Source of the DNA: SIG440 sp045586925
GTDB lineage: Bacteria; Bacillota; Clostridia; Monoglobales; Monoglobaceae
DNA length: 64,000 nucleotides
Assembly (NCBI GenBank): GCA_045586925.1
Contig: JAZNBG010000042.1
Coordinates: forward strand, 62,001 to 126,000
Direction: 5' to 3'
The position numbers were made by a program, and so were the translations under genes. Under the pieces are notes generated by a model, which ran no database searches, was not told the origin of the DNA, and was given only the letters and a program-made list of their open reading frames with translations. Positions 43,461 through 51,327 of the stretch are shown in pieces. The number at the start of each line of letters is the position of its first letter. The stretch's first letter is position 1.

Positions 43461-44339
43461 TTATTTAATTATCCTCACTCCATAGGCGGTTGTTGCATAC
43501 TTCCCGTCCAGTATCCACTTTTTATAACCCTTCTGAAGCGTTGTGTTCTCAGTCCACTCAGTCGGCGGAAGCTTCGATTTCTTACCAAATATTCTCCAGC
43601 CAAAAGGAAAGCTCTTATGCTCTGTTTCATCAATAATATCAAAGTCATCCATAAAACCTATAATATTGGATGTTGGCGGCAAAATTTCGCGATTTATACA
43701 GCTTAACAACCAACTGCCGCAAACAAATGCCTTGGGTTTAATGTTTAATACATTCTTATAAAATTCTACCGCTTTGTTGTACGAGTCAAGTCTGCTTTCT
43801 TTATCCATTCCTCCTCCAGGTGGAATATGAACATTCAAAACCAAATCATCCTTGTTGATAACAACGCCATCCTTTTCGTATCGATCATATTTAAAAGGAA
43901 TAATTTCATAATTGAATTTTCCTATTCTAAAAATAGATGCACTAAGTAGTCTTCTGAACCACCATAAAACAAAAGTACCGTAAACATCGTAATTTGTTAA
44001 ACACTCGTCAAGCTTATACCTTAAATCCTTGACCGATGCAAGAAATATTTCCTCAGTTGCACCAATCTCCAAATACCTTTCACGCGCTTCATTCAAGCTT
44101 TCAAGTATAAACACAAAGCTAACTGAATAATAATGCTCATCAATGTCCTTTGCTATATTTTCTATCAAACCACAAAAGACCCCTATGCTTTCTTCGCTGT
44201 CAACGTAATTCATATAAGTTTTTCGTGCATTCATGTATTCAACATTGCCCTTTAGCTTGTCGGATACTTCTGTAAAAAACTTCTGTGCATCTTCGGGGAT
44301 TTCAAGATATTGCATTATCTCTATTGCATATTTCTCCAC
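43461..44339 (-). CDS. Acyltransferase-like protein (NAT_N plus GNAT_C type)
   Basis: 292 aa with a GTG start at 44339 and AAGGAGATG upstream, placed inside the last codons of the oxidoreductase gene. Residues about 1-140 match the NAT_N (DUF5596-like) helical domain (YDVYGTFVLWWFRRLLSASI) and about 150-290 the GNAT_C domain (VLNVHIPPGGGM, FVCGSWLLSCINREILPP, SNIIGFMDDFDII, TTLQKGYKKWILDG). The family is widespread near sugar-utilisation genes; its substrate is unknown to me. Coupled to the Gfo/Idh/MocA gene. Confidence 0.72.
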   Translation of the reverse strand: MEKYAIEIMQYLEIPEDAQKFFTEVSDKLKGNVEYMNARKTYMNYVDSEESIGVFCGLIENIAKDIDEHYYSVSFVFILESLNEARERYLEIGATEEIFLASVKDLRYKLDECLTNYDVYGTFVLWWFRRLLSASIFRIGKFNYEIIPFKYDRYEKDGVVINKDDLVLNVHIPPGGGMDKESRLDSYNKAVEFYKNVLNIKPKAFVCGSWLLSCINREILPPTSNIIGFMDDFDIIDETEHKSFPFGWRIFGKKSKLPPTEWTENTTLQKGYKKWILDGKYATTAYGVRIIK

Positions 44340-44342
44340 AGT

Positions 44343-45626
44343 TTACATCTCCTTTGAATATTTTTCAATATCAATAGTTCTGCCTGTCAGTCTGGATTCT
44401 TCGGCAGCAAAGGCAATTAAGTGGCTTAAGCAAGATGTGCGTATGTCTGATATTGATGCTGTCTGCTCTCCGTCTCTGAGATATTTTATAAGGTCTCTCA
44501 TTATACCAGTATCTCCGCCGCCGTGACCCGAGTCTATATGTTCGCCGACTTTCTTTGTATTATACGTTTCTTTTTCCCATTCGCCTGTTTTCATAACAGA
44601 ATCAAATGAAAGAATCTCTATTGTGTTTTCTCCCATATCAGCATTAAGCTCACCTTTAGTTCCATAAATCCTCATTTTTCTTCCGCCTTTGCCGAAGGGA
44701 TTCATTGAGAATGATACCGTACACCCACTCTCAAATTCCATATTCACAACCTGATGGTCAACAACATCATTATCGGTGTTGTAAACGCATTTACCGTAAG
44801 GTCCGGTCTTCAAAGCCATCATAACCTCTTCATCTGTTGGATTTGGCTTGTTTGCAATCGTATCACGCCAACCATTAGTTTTGTTATCATAGTAGTATTT
44901 AACCGCATCATAATAACATTCATCACTATAAGGACATCCGTCAGAACATCTTTCAGGAGCACCATTTGGCATATTTTCTTTTGTAAAATGTCCAAGTGAA
45001 CCAAAAGATGTAACCTTGGTACACTCCTCACCTATAAGCCACTGAATTAAATCTGTATCGTGACAAGATTTTGCAAGTATCATAGGGGCAGAGCGTTCTG
45101 TATTTCCCCAGTTTCCCCTTACATAGCTGTGCGCCTGATGATGATGTCCAAGACATTCAATATGTACCATACTCATTATTTTTCCAATCTTACCGCTGTC
45201 TATAATCTCTTTTACCTTGCACCAGAAATCCGTATATCTCAGAACATGACACACTACAACTTTAACACCCTTTTTCTCGGCCGCTTCTGTTATTTTTCTT
45301 GTTTCCTCCGCAGTTGGTGCCATAGGCTTTTCCAACAATAAATCGTACCCTTTGTCAATTATCGCAAGGGCAGGCTCATAATGCATTTTATCCTGAGTAG
45401 CAAGAATTATAAAGTCTGCAATATCAGGAACTTCAATTAGCTCCTTCCAATCAGCAAACAACATTTCTTCTTTGATATTAAACATCTCTTCTGCCTGTTT
45501 GCGTCTTTCATCAATAGGCTCCGCCACCGCAACAATCTCCAACTCATCGGGATTCTTTAGCGCATACTCGCTGTATCTTAATCCTCTTGCACCAAAACCA
45601 ATGATCGCCGCTCTTAATTTTTTCAT
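44343..45626 (-). CDS. Gfo/Idh/MocA-family NAD(P)-dependent oxidoreductase
   Basis: About 427 aa from the ATG at 45626 (RBS AGAGGATG); an earlier in-frame TTG is unlikely. Rossmann nucleotide-binding start RAAIIGFGARGLRYSEYAL, then LLLEKPMAPTAEETRKITEA with the conserved EKP, and a C-terminal alpha/beta domain with SGHGGGDTGIMRDL. These enzymes oxidise or reduce sugars, inositols or glycosides. An insertion with Cys residues (CSDGCPYSDECYYD) looks like a small metal site. Two-gene unit with the acyltransferase-like gene. Confidence 0.88.
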   Translation of the reverse strand: MKKLRAAIIGFGARGLRYSEYALKNPDELEIVAVAEPIDERRKQAEEMFNIKEEMLFADWKELIEVPDIADFIILATQDKMHYEPALAIIDKGYDLLLEKPMAPTAEETRKITEAAEKKGVKVVVCHVLRYTDFWCKVKEIIDSGKIGKIMSMVHIECLGHHHQAHSYVRGNWGNTERSAPMILAKSCHDTDLIQWLIGEECTKVTSFGSLGHFTKENMPNGAPERCSDGCPYSDECYYDAVKYYYDNKTNGWRDTIANKPNPTDEEVMMALKTGPYGKCVYNTDNDVVDHQVVNMEFESGCTVSFSMNPFGKGGRKMRIYGTKGELNADMGENTIEILSFDSVMKTGEWEKETYNTKKVGEHIDSGHGGGDTGIMRDLIKYLRDGEQTASISDIRTSCLSHLIAFAAEESRLTGRTIDIEKYSKEM

Positions 45627-45643
45627 AACACATCCTCTTTTCC

Positions 45644-45672
45644 TTGACAATATTTAGTTTATCGATTATAAT
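45644..45672 (+). promoter_or_regulatory. Consensus promoter of the AraC regulator gene
   Basis: TTGACA (45,644-45,649) and TATAAT (45,667-45,672), both perfect, with 17-nt spacing, about 70 nt upstream of the AraC start. It overlaps the upstream region of the divergent oxidoreductase gene, whose own promoter must lie in the same 124 bp. Confidence 0.82.
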
Positions 45673-45750
45673 TCTAATGCATAATAAATTATAAGTATAT
45701 ACAATATATAATGTTTTTTCTATAATTTTGAATGTTTTTTGAGGTGTAAA

Positions 45751-46569
45751 ATGTATAAGGATATTGATTTAAGCTCGCAGTTTCGATTCAAATCTATTTA
45801 TTCTGTATTTAAAGATAAAATATCAAACGATTATTTTTTCTCGGGAGAACGCCACAAAATGTGGGAGGTTGTTATTGCAACCAATGGCAAATTAGGCATT
45901 ATCGCCGACACCAACACCTTTATTCTGAAAAAAGGTCAGGCAATCCTTCACGAGCCCTGGGAATTTCATCGGCTATGGAGTGAGGGTCCCGAAGCCGAGT
46001 TTATCATCTTCACCTTTACCGCAGAAAATATGCCCAGATACACCTCCAAAATTTTTGATACAGAAGATATTAAAAAAATTGATGATATAGTAAATGAGAT
46101 AAGAAGCGTTTATGCCATCAACGCACACAGCATCACACATCCGCTGACGAACTGTGAAATAAAATGTCAGATTGCTATTAAAAAACTGGAAACCTTTCTT
46201 CTTGAAATGCTGTCACTAAAAGCAATAACCGAGGAAATAAACCCCCGAAGGACCGCCAGAAGCTATGCTGCAATAGTTAACGTTCTTGAAAATAATCTTG
46301 ACAAAAGCCTTTCACTTGATGAAATCGCAAAGCTCTGTAATATGAGCAAGGTCAATATGTCACAAATTTTTTCAAAATACTCAGGGATGGGAGTTATCTC
46401 TTATTACAATCAAATGAAGGTGAATTATGGGATTTCGATGCTGAAATCAAAGATGTCCGTTAAAGAAGTTGCTGAAAAACTGGGATTTGACAACCAGAAT
46501 TATTTTTGCACCGTGTTTAAGAGGATAACAGGCAAAGCGCCCTCTCATTACATAAAAACACCAACATAG
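45751..46569 (+). CDS. AraC-family transcriptional regulator
   Basis: 272 aa from the ATG at 45751 (GAGGTG upstream; an earlier TTG is less likely). An N-terminal cupin-like sugar-binding domain (KKGQAILHEPWEFHRLWSEG) precedes the C-terminal AraC DNA-binding domain with two helix-turn-helix units (LSLDEIAKLCNMSKVNMSQI and SVKEVAEKLGFDNQNYFCTV, then FKRITGKAPSHY). Divergent from the Gfo/acyltransferase unit and near both gene trains, so it probably responds to a breakdown product and controls one or more of them. Confidence 0.9.
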   Translation: MYKDIDLSSQFRFKSIYSVFKDKISNDYFFSGERHKMWEVVIATNGKLGIIADTNTFILKKGQAILHEPWEFHRLWSEGPEAEFIIFTFTAENMPRYTSKIFDTEDIKKIDDIVNEIRSVYAINAHSITHPLTNCEIKCQIAIKKLETFLLEMLSLKAITEEINPRRTARSYAAIVNVLENNLDKSLSLDEIAKLCNMSKVNMSQIFSKYSGMGVISYYNQMKVNYGISMLKSKMSVKEVAEKLGFDNQNYFCTVFKRITGKAPSHYIKTPT

Positions 46570-46600
46570 CTTAACTCACCGTTTAAGCTATGTTGGTGTT
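46557..46600. terminator. Bidirectional terminator between convergent regulator genes
   Basis: An 18-bp perfect stem (AACACCAACATAGCTTAA with its complement) overlaps the AraC stop codon and lies between the two convergent regulator genes. No long U-tract, but the stem strength and position fit a shared terminator. Confidence 0.75.
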
Positions 46601-46611
46601 GTACACTACGC

Positions 46612-48819
46612 CTACTGTGCCTGTTCATTACCATCCGTCCCTTTAGGCAGACTCAAACAATTTTTTCTGTATTCACCCGGAGAAATATCTGTATATCGCT
46701 TGAAAAGACGAATAAAGGAATTTGCATTCAAATATCCCACGCTTTCAGAAATTTTATTTACAGGCATCGCCGTTTCAGTCAATAATCTTTTTGCCTCTGT
46801 TATCCTTACTTCATCTAGATATTCTTTAAAGCTTTTATTCATATCCTTTCTCATTATCTTATTAATATGACCTTGAGAAATATAAAGATGCTCCGAAACT
46901 GTTTCCAAAGAGATATCCTTATCAAAATTTTTTCTGATATATTCTACTACACTTTTGGTAATGCGGTTTTGTTGATTCTTGCTTTTCAACGACACATATT
47001 CGTTCAGGACTTCAAATATTTTTAAGACATTATTTTTCAATTCATCCGTCGATGTTGCAGCACTTATTTCCAAATATACAAGGCTCCCCTCTCCAAATAA
47101 ATTTTCAGCAGTTTCTCCCATGTTTCTTATAATGCGTTTAATCGTTGATGTCAGTGCAAACTTAAGCTCTGTCAAATTCTGCATATTTAATGAACGCTTA
47201 CGCAGATTTTCTTCGATTATCATTTCTAAAGTCCTGTCCGCCTTCTCCCGATAACCATGCAGAACATCATTCACAAGATCACTCTCTACCTCAACAGGGT
47301 AATACAATTCCTGCTTCTTGAACTCTATGTCATCATAACAAACAACCGATTGTTTTTCATAAGAAAACCTATGCTCTAAAACATCCAGAACGGACTGATA
47401 GGATTCACTTATGCTTGATATATTGGCAACTGTTTTGCCAACAACAACAAACAAATACACACCGTAATTTTTCTCTGCCGCCTCTATAACCTGCAACAAT
47501 TTTCCTACAAACTCATTTTTTATCTGCTCCTTTTCCGCAGACATAATTAATGCATATTTATCATTTTGAAGCTGAATGAATTCTCCGCCAAGCAATTTCA
47601 CAAGCATCTGCCCGATTGCCTCTTCAAAGAAATAGGAGCCCCAAATATTTTTTTCGGTATTTTCATCACGACAACCACATTCCAAATAAACAACTCTGCA
47701 TTTCTTAAAAGGGAAAGTAATTCCAAAGTTGCTGTTCAGTTCATTCATATCCATACAAGTCAAGCCGTGGAGCAAATCCTTCAAATATGACCTTTTCAAG
47801 CTTTTTTGACTTATAGCCAGCTTAGAATTCATTATCTCATTTTCGCGAATAACCTTTTTGACAGAATCACTGAGCTCATCAATGCCCCCAATGCCCTCCT
47901 CGCTAAAAAGCTGCATCACCGAATCAATGGGCATATAGGTTTTAACAGCTAACCTTCTTATGAGTTTTCTTCCGCCAATGCAGCACAACACACACACAGC
48001 AATAAAGCAAAGCAAAATCAACCACTCCCAAATAACAAATGGTGTGTTGTTTTGCTGCACATATAGCAACCCGTCAATATATTTAGATGGATAGATATAT
48101 ATGCGTGAATTAGAGTCCTGAACAGTTTGAACACTATAAGAAATCTCCGCTTCACGCACTGCTGACAGAATTTTACTATCTATTTTGCCTTCGAAATCGT
48201 TTTTATCCACAAGAATAAATTCGCCTTTTGAATCCGGCATAAGAAAATCCTTCTGTGCCGAACACTCCAGCATACAAACCAGCTTCTTTTTGTCTACATA
48301 GCTGTGTGTATCAATCACAAACAGGGTTTCTGTTTCAGGTACATAAACATACCCGGGTCCGCCCGTTTCCATTTTTTCGATTATATCAGTCGGCGTATAC
48401 TCACCAAAATTTGTTTCTTGTAAAAAATCCGATAAATGCTTGCTTCCTCTGCGTTCAAAGCAAATACCGTCATTCAAGTCAATCAAATACAGCATACTTG
48501 ATTCACTCATAACACCTGCCAACCTGTTTACATCCTGAATGATACGTTTCTGCTGAAGATACATACCCTTCTCGTTGCCGGATATGTATTCCTCAACACT
48601 TTCATTTTGACATAGCAATTCAAAAATTTTTGCAAATGAACCAATCTTCGTTTCCATAGTTGTGTAATGATAAATAAAATCATTCTTATCGGTCCTGATC
48701 TTTTCCTCATTTAACGAAAAATAGTAGTGTGCAATCATCCCTGCAAATAAAGAGAAAACAATAAGGAAAATTATAAAATAACTATAATAAATTGATAAAT
48801 ACACTTTGTTCTTTTTCAT
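46612..48819 (-). CDS. Membrane-anchored AraC-type sensor regulator
   Basis: 735 aa from the ATG at 48819; the AAAGGAGA lies somewhat far upstream and a GTG at 48852 is the alternative. Two membrane segments (about 8-30 and about 270-295, IWEWLILLCFIAVCVLCCIG) enclose an extracytoplasmic sensor domain. The cytoplasmic part has a degenerate GGDEF-like middle and a C-terminal AraC DNA-binding domain (DISLETVSEHLYISQGHINK, KISESVGYLNANSFIRLF, ISPGEYR). Proteins of this one-component type commonly sit beside LplA/LplB transporter genes and activate them when substrate is sensed outside the cell. Confidence 0.87.
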   Translation of the reverse strand: MKKNKVYLSIYYSYFIIFLIVFSLFAGMIAHYYFSLNEEKIRTDKNDFIYHYTTMETKIGSFAKIFELLCQNESVEEYISGNEKGMYLQQKRIIQDVNRLAGVMSESSMLYLIDLNDGICFERRGSKHLSDFLQETNFGEYTPTDIIEKMETGGPGYVYVPETETLFVIDTHSYVDKKKLVCMLECSAQKDFLMPDSKGEFILVDKNDFEGKIDSKILSAVREAEISYSVQTVQDSNSRIYIYPSKYIDGLLYVQQNNTPFVIWEWLILLCFIAVCVLCCIGGRKLIRRLAVKTYMPIDSVMQLFSEEGIGGIDELSDSVKKVIRENEIMNSKLAISQKSLKRSYLKDLLHGLTCMDMNELNSNFGITFPFKKCRVVYLECGCRDENTEKNIWGSYFFEEAIGQMLVKLLGGEFIQLQNDKYALIMSAEKEQIKNEFVGKLLQVIEAAEKNYGVYLFVVVGKTVANISSISESYQSVLDVLEHRFSYEKQSVVCYDDIEFKKQELYYPVEVESDLVNDVLHGYREKADRTLEMIIEENLRKRSLNMQNLTELKFALTSTIKRIIRNMGETAENLFGEGSLVYLEISAATSTDELKNNVLKIFEVLNEYVSLKSKNQQNRITKSVVEYIRKNFDKDISLETVSEHLYISQGHINKIMRKDMNKSFKEYLDEVRITEAKRLLTETAMPVNKISESVGYLNANSFIRLFKRYTDISPGEYRKNCLSLPKGTDGNEQAQ

Positions 48820-48915
48820 AATTATTACTACAATTCTCCTTTCCGGTGCCACTACCGCAAATCTTTTCCCCTAATAATCGTGCTTTTCATTGCTGTTAAA
48901 TCTCGTTTGTATGTT

Positions 48916-48944
48916 TTTATATCACAACTTTTTTATTTTGTCAA
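48916..48944 (-). promoter_or_regulatory. Promoter of the membrane-anchored regulator
   Basis: On the minus strand TTGACA (48,944-48,939) and TATAAA (48,921-48,916) are spaced by 17 nt, leaving a leader of about 90 nt. The remainder of the 48,853-49,177 intergenic region must carry the divergent deacetylase-like gene's promoter, but I see no convincing boxes there. Confidence 0.8.
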
Positions 48945-49177
48945 CAGGAAAAATTTTTCGGTATATTCATATTGGAACAAATGACCAAAAATGATGATAA
49001 ATATTTTATTTTGTGAATTGAAATTGCCGCAATTATGAGTTAAAATTTTATTGGAATTACTCTTGTAGAGCAATTTACTTATTACAATTTCATAATGAGA
49101 TACCTGCTCTATTGATATACATTTAGTATAGTTAAAGTAATTAAAAACAACAAAAATACGAATTTCGAGGAGGAAAT

Positions 49178-50038
49178 ATGACAGAAATTATTTTTTCTTT
49201 TGACACAGAAGATTTCACTTCATCATTGGCAGCAAATGCCATTTATAAAGAGGCTGAAATTTTAAGAGAAGAAGGTATTAAGGGTGGATTTTGCATAGTT
49301 GGTCTGCTTGCCGACCAGCTTGAAAAATGGGGACGTAAGGATGTTCTTGACGCTCTTAAATTTCACGAAATAGGGACTCACTCATACGGACATTCACTTC
49401 ATCCAACCATTAACGAGTATACCGATATAGATAACTTTGATGATGCATACAGTAAAGTCGAAAAGCAAGAAAAAGAGGCATTAAGAATGATAGGAAAGGC
49501 TACCGATAACAAAGAAGTATATGTTGCCTGTCCTCCCGGAAATCAAAAGTCATATGTTGCAATGTATGCATACGCAGATATGGGCATTCCTCTGTATGCT
49601 GACACATTTTGTGATACCGAAGACGGCGACGGTGTCTTCTGGTGTAATATATATCAACTTAATTATACATATAATATGGAACGGTTGTTATTTAAAGAGG
49701 TCAGCGATGAAGAGTTTGTCGAGCTGCTTGATTTTCTTGCAGAAAAAAAGCGTGCGATATTGTTCACCCATCCTAATATGGCCGAATTTAACGAGTTTTG
49801 GGGTAGAGAAAACTACAACAAAACTAATCTTTATGAATTTGGAGAATGGAAGGAATGTCGAAAAAGACCCGAGGAAGAAACCGAGTGTTTTCTTAAAAAC
49901 CTCCGAAAGTTGATTAAACTCCTGAAAAATGATGCGCGTTTTAAGATAACAACCTACTCAAAAATTGCAAATATCAAATTAAATAATCTAGTAAGGCTTA
50001 TAATAACCAATCTCGTGCATTTGATGATAACTTATTAG
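49178..50038 (+). CDS. Polysaccharide-deacetylase-like (NodB-fold) protein
   Basis: 286 aa, ATG at 49178 after GAGGAGG. NodB-type motifs are FSFDTEDF near the N-terminus (catalytic/metal Asp pair) and HEIGTHSYGHSLHP near 67 (metal His), with the ACPPGN-like substrate loop at about 117. These metal-dependent hydrolases remove N- or O-acetyl groups; no signal peptide is present. The last 18 residues (after ITTYSKIANIK) are hydrophobic and low in family resemblance and lead straight into the convergent RbsD/FucU gene, so the 3' end may have been truncated or fused to unrelated sequence. Confidence 0.75.
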   Translation: MTEIIFSFDTEDFTSSLAANAIYKEAEILREEGIKGGFCIVGLLADQLEKWGRKDVLDALKFHEIGTHSYGHSLHPTINEYTDIDNFDDAYSKVEKQEKEALRMIGKATDNKEVYVACPPGNQKSYVAMYAYADMGIPLYADTFCDTEDGDGVFWCNIYQLNYTYNMERLLFKEVSDEEFVELLDFLAEKKRAILFTHPNMAEFNEFWGRENYNKTNLYEFGEWKECRKRPEEETECFLKNLRKLIKLLKNDARFKITTYSKIANIKLNNLVRLIITNLVHLMITY

Positions 50039-50057
50039 AAACATATTAGAAATGGAT

Positions 50058-50498
50058 TCATTCTACAACAACACCTTTTTGAAGCATAATATTTGCATAA
50101 ATTGCAGATTCGCTTGTAGCAACGATTGCATATGCTGTCTTTGCTTCCTCATAAAACTTAAACCGTTCCACTTCAGCAAATGCTTTTTCTCCACGATGGT
50201 CATATTTTTTTACAATCTCTTTATATTCGTCCCAGATTGGTGTTTTCGCATTATCGCCCGGCATGACCTGCATCAAAGAAACAGGAGCATCCACATACGT
50301 ATCAAGTGGCATTAATTTAAGTATTGCATCAAGAATTTCGGGCACACCATGTCCGTCTGCTCGGATAACAATTGCATTCTTACCTACACTTTCAGACGGA
50401 AAATTGCCATCAGCAATCACTATTCTGTCACCGTGTCCCATTTCCATAAGAACCTTTAATAATTCAGGTGAAATAATTTTAGGTATTCCTTTCAACAT
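50058..50498 (-). CDS. RbsD/FucU-family sugar mutarotase
   Basis: 146 aa, the normal FucU length. It has LLKVLMEMGHGDRIVIADGN with the catalytic His, IRADGHGVPEILDAIL, and a C-terminal FYEEAKTAYAIVATSE. The family interconverts alpha and beta anomers of fucose or ribose. Fucose as a substrate would fit a fucosylated polysaccharide, but the specificity is not shown. It is convergent with the deacetylase-like gene. RBS AGAGGTAGAG. Confidence 0.88.
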   Translation of the reverse strand: MLKGIPKIISPELLKVLMEMGHGDRIVIADGNFPSESVGKNAIVIRADGHGVPEILDAILKLMPLDTYVDAPVSLMQVMPGDNAKTPIWDEYKEIVKKYDHRGEKAFAEVERFKFYEEAKTAYAIVATSESAIYANIMLQKGVVVE

Positions 50499-50559
50499 TT
50501 TATAAACTCTACCTCTTTTCTCTGTTTAATAACAAATGTGTGTGCACGCATCAATCCAA

Positions 50560-50829
50560 CTAGGACATTTCTGCCACTATAAAACTGATCCCTTTCAGTA
50601 TAATATAGCCGTCCTTTTTCTCGACGTTCTGACTGAGTAGAACTTTCTTAAATGAATCAACATAATAGTCATATGAATTAGCTGATGGATTGATTGCAAT
50701 AAAGAATTTTTTTATCCCATCCGTGCGTTCATATACAAACGGATAATCTCTTAACAGAATTTTAAAATCTGCTTCAGCATAATGTGCCGGCTCAGTTTTA
50801 TGTAATTCTATTAATGTTTTTACAAATGA
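50560..50829 (-). pseudogene. C-terminal relic of a GH13 alpha-amylase-family gene
   Basis: The frame from about SFVKTLIELHK to the stop reads like the end of a GH13 catalytic domain and its C-terminal beta domain: LIELHKTEPAHYAEADF, then RDYPFVYERTDGIKKFFIAINPSA. About 80 residues remain of an enzyme that normally exceeds 500. Codons upstream of this fragment fall inside a transcription terminator hairpin, so it is unlikely to be expressed as a gene. Confidence 0.6.
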
Positions 50830-50861
50830 CAACAATATTATTATAGAGTATTTGTATAAAA

Positions 50862-50910
50862 ACAGTTGATTTTGAAAACTTTGCACCAGCACGCCTTCAA
50901 AATCAACTGT
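50862..50910 (-). terminator. Strong rho-independent terminator
   Basis: A perfect 15-bp inverted repeat (ACAGTTGATTTTGAA with its complement, 19-nt loop) is followed on the minus strand by TTTTTATA. It would end transcription coming from the structured-RNA region or from the second polysaccharide gene train. Confidence 0.87.
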
Positions 50911-51020
50911 ATATCACCATAACATAAAGACATCCGATATTTTACGTCTTGCAGTCAAAAATCAAATCATCATTTAAATTGTATAACCTGGAAAGTGTCC
51001 TTCAGGATATTATAATAGTA

Positions 51021-51185
51021 GTCGGTGAAACGCGTACGCGTTTTTGTTTGCGATATATCGCAAACCTCTATGAAAAATAATGTTTTCATAGACCGACCCT
51101 ATTGCAATCATGCGTGGCTTTCAAGCCATTTGCTTGAAGGCTGCGGAACAAGTTCCGCTTAATACAGCATTTTGCCGTTTCCACG
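51021..51185 (-). ncRNA. Highly structured probable non-coding RNA
   Basis: Two multibranched domains are visible. Domain 1 is closed by GTCGGT/ACCGAC (51,021-51,026 with 51,092-51,097) and holds three hairpins: the palindromes 51,028-51,043 and 51,046-51,065 and the stem 51,067-51,092. Domain 2 is closed by CGTGG/CCACG (51,113-51,117 with 51,181-51,185) and holds a 9-bp stem (51,118-51,140), GCGGAAC/GTTCCGC (51,143-51,158) and ACAGCA/TGCCGT (51,164-51,178). Nearly every base outside a conserved-looking linker (51,098-51,112) is paired. A TATAAT box (51,197-51,192) lies just before the end on the minus strand and a terminator at 50,862-50,910 downstream; TATAAT also occurs at 51,011 on the plus strand, so strand is uncertain. 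No protein frame fits. Confidence 0.55.
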
Positions 51186-51327
51186 ACAATGATTATAATT
51201 ATGGGGATGAAAAGATTTAAAAATACCGAAATCCACTATTCAGAAATATACGTTTCAAACAATAATTAGCTATATAAATGCAATCAAAAAACAACCTGAT
51301 GCCTAAATATTATATGTAATACCTATA

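Noticed and set aside
50560..50892. Intact 110-aa gene
   Set aside because: Its N-terminal codons lie within a strong terminator stem and the rest matches only the end of a GH13 enzyme, so it is listed as a relic.
12836..51208. GGGGATG as a dispersed regulatory motif
   Set aside because: It occurs in the twin hairpins and at a few other non-coding places, but a 7-mer is expected by chance a few times in a window of this size.
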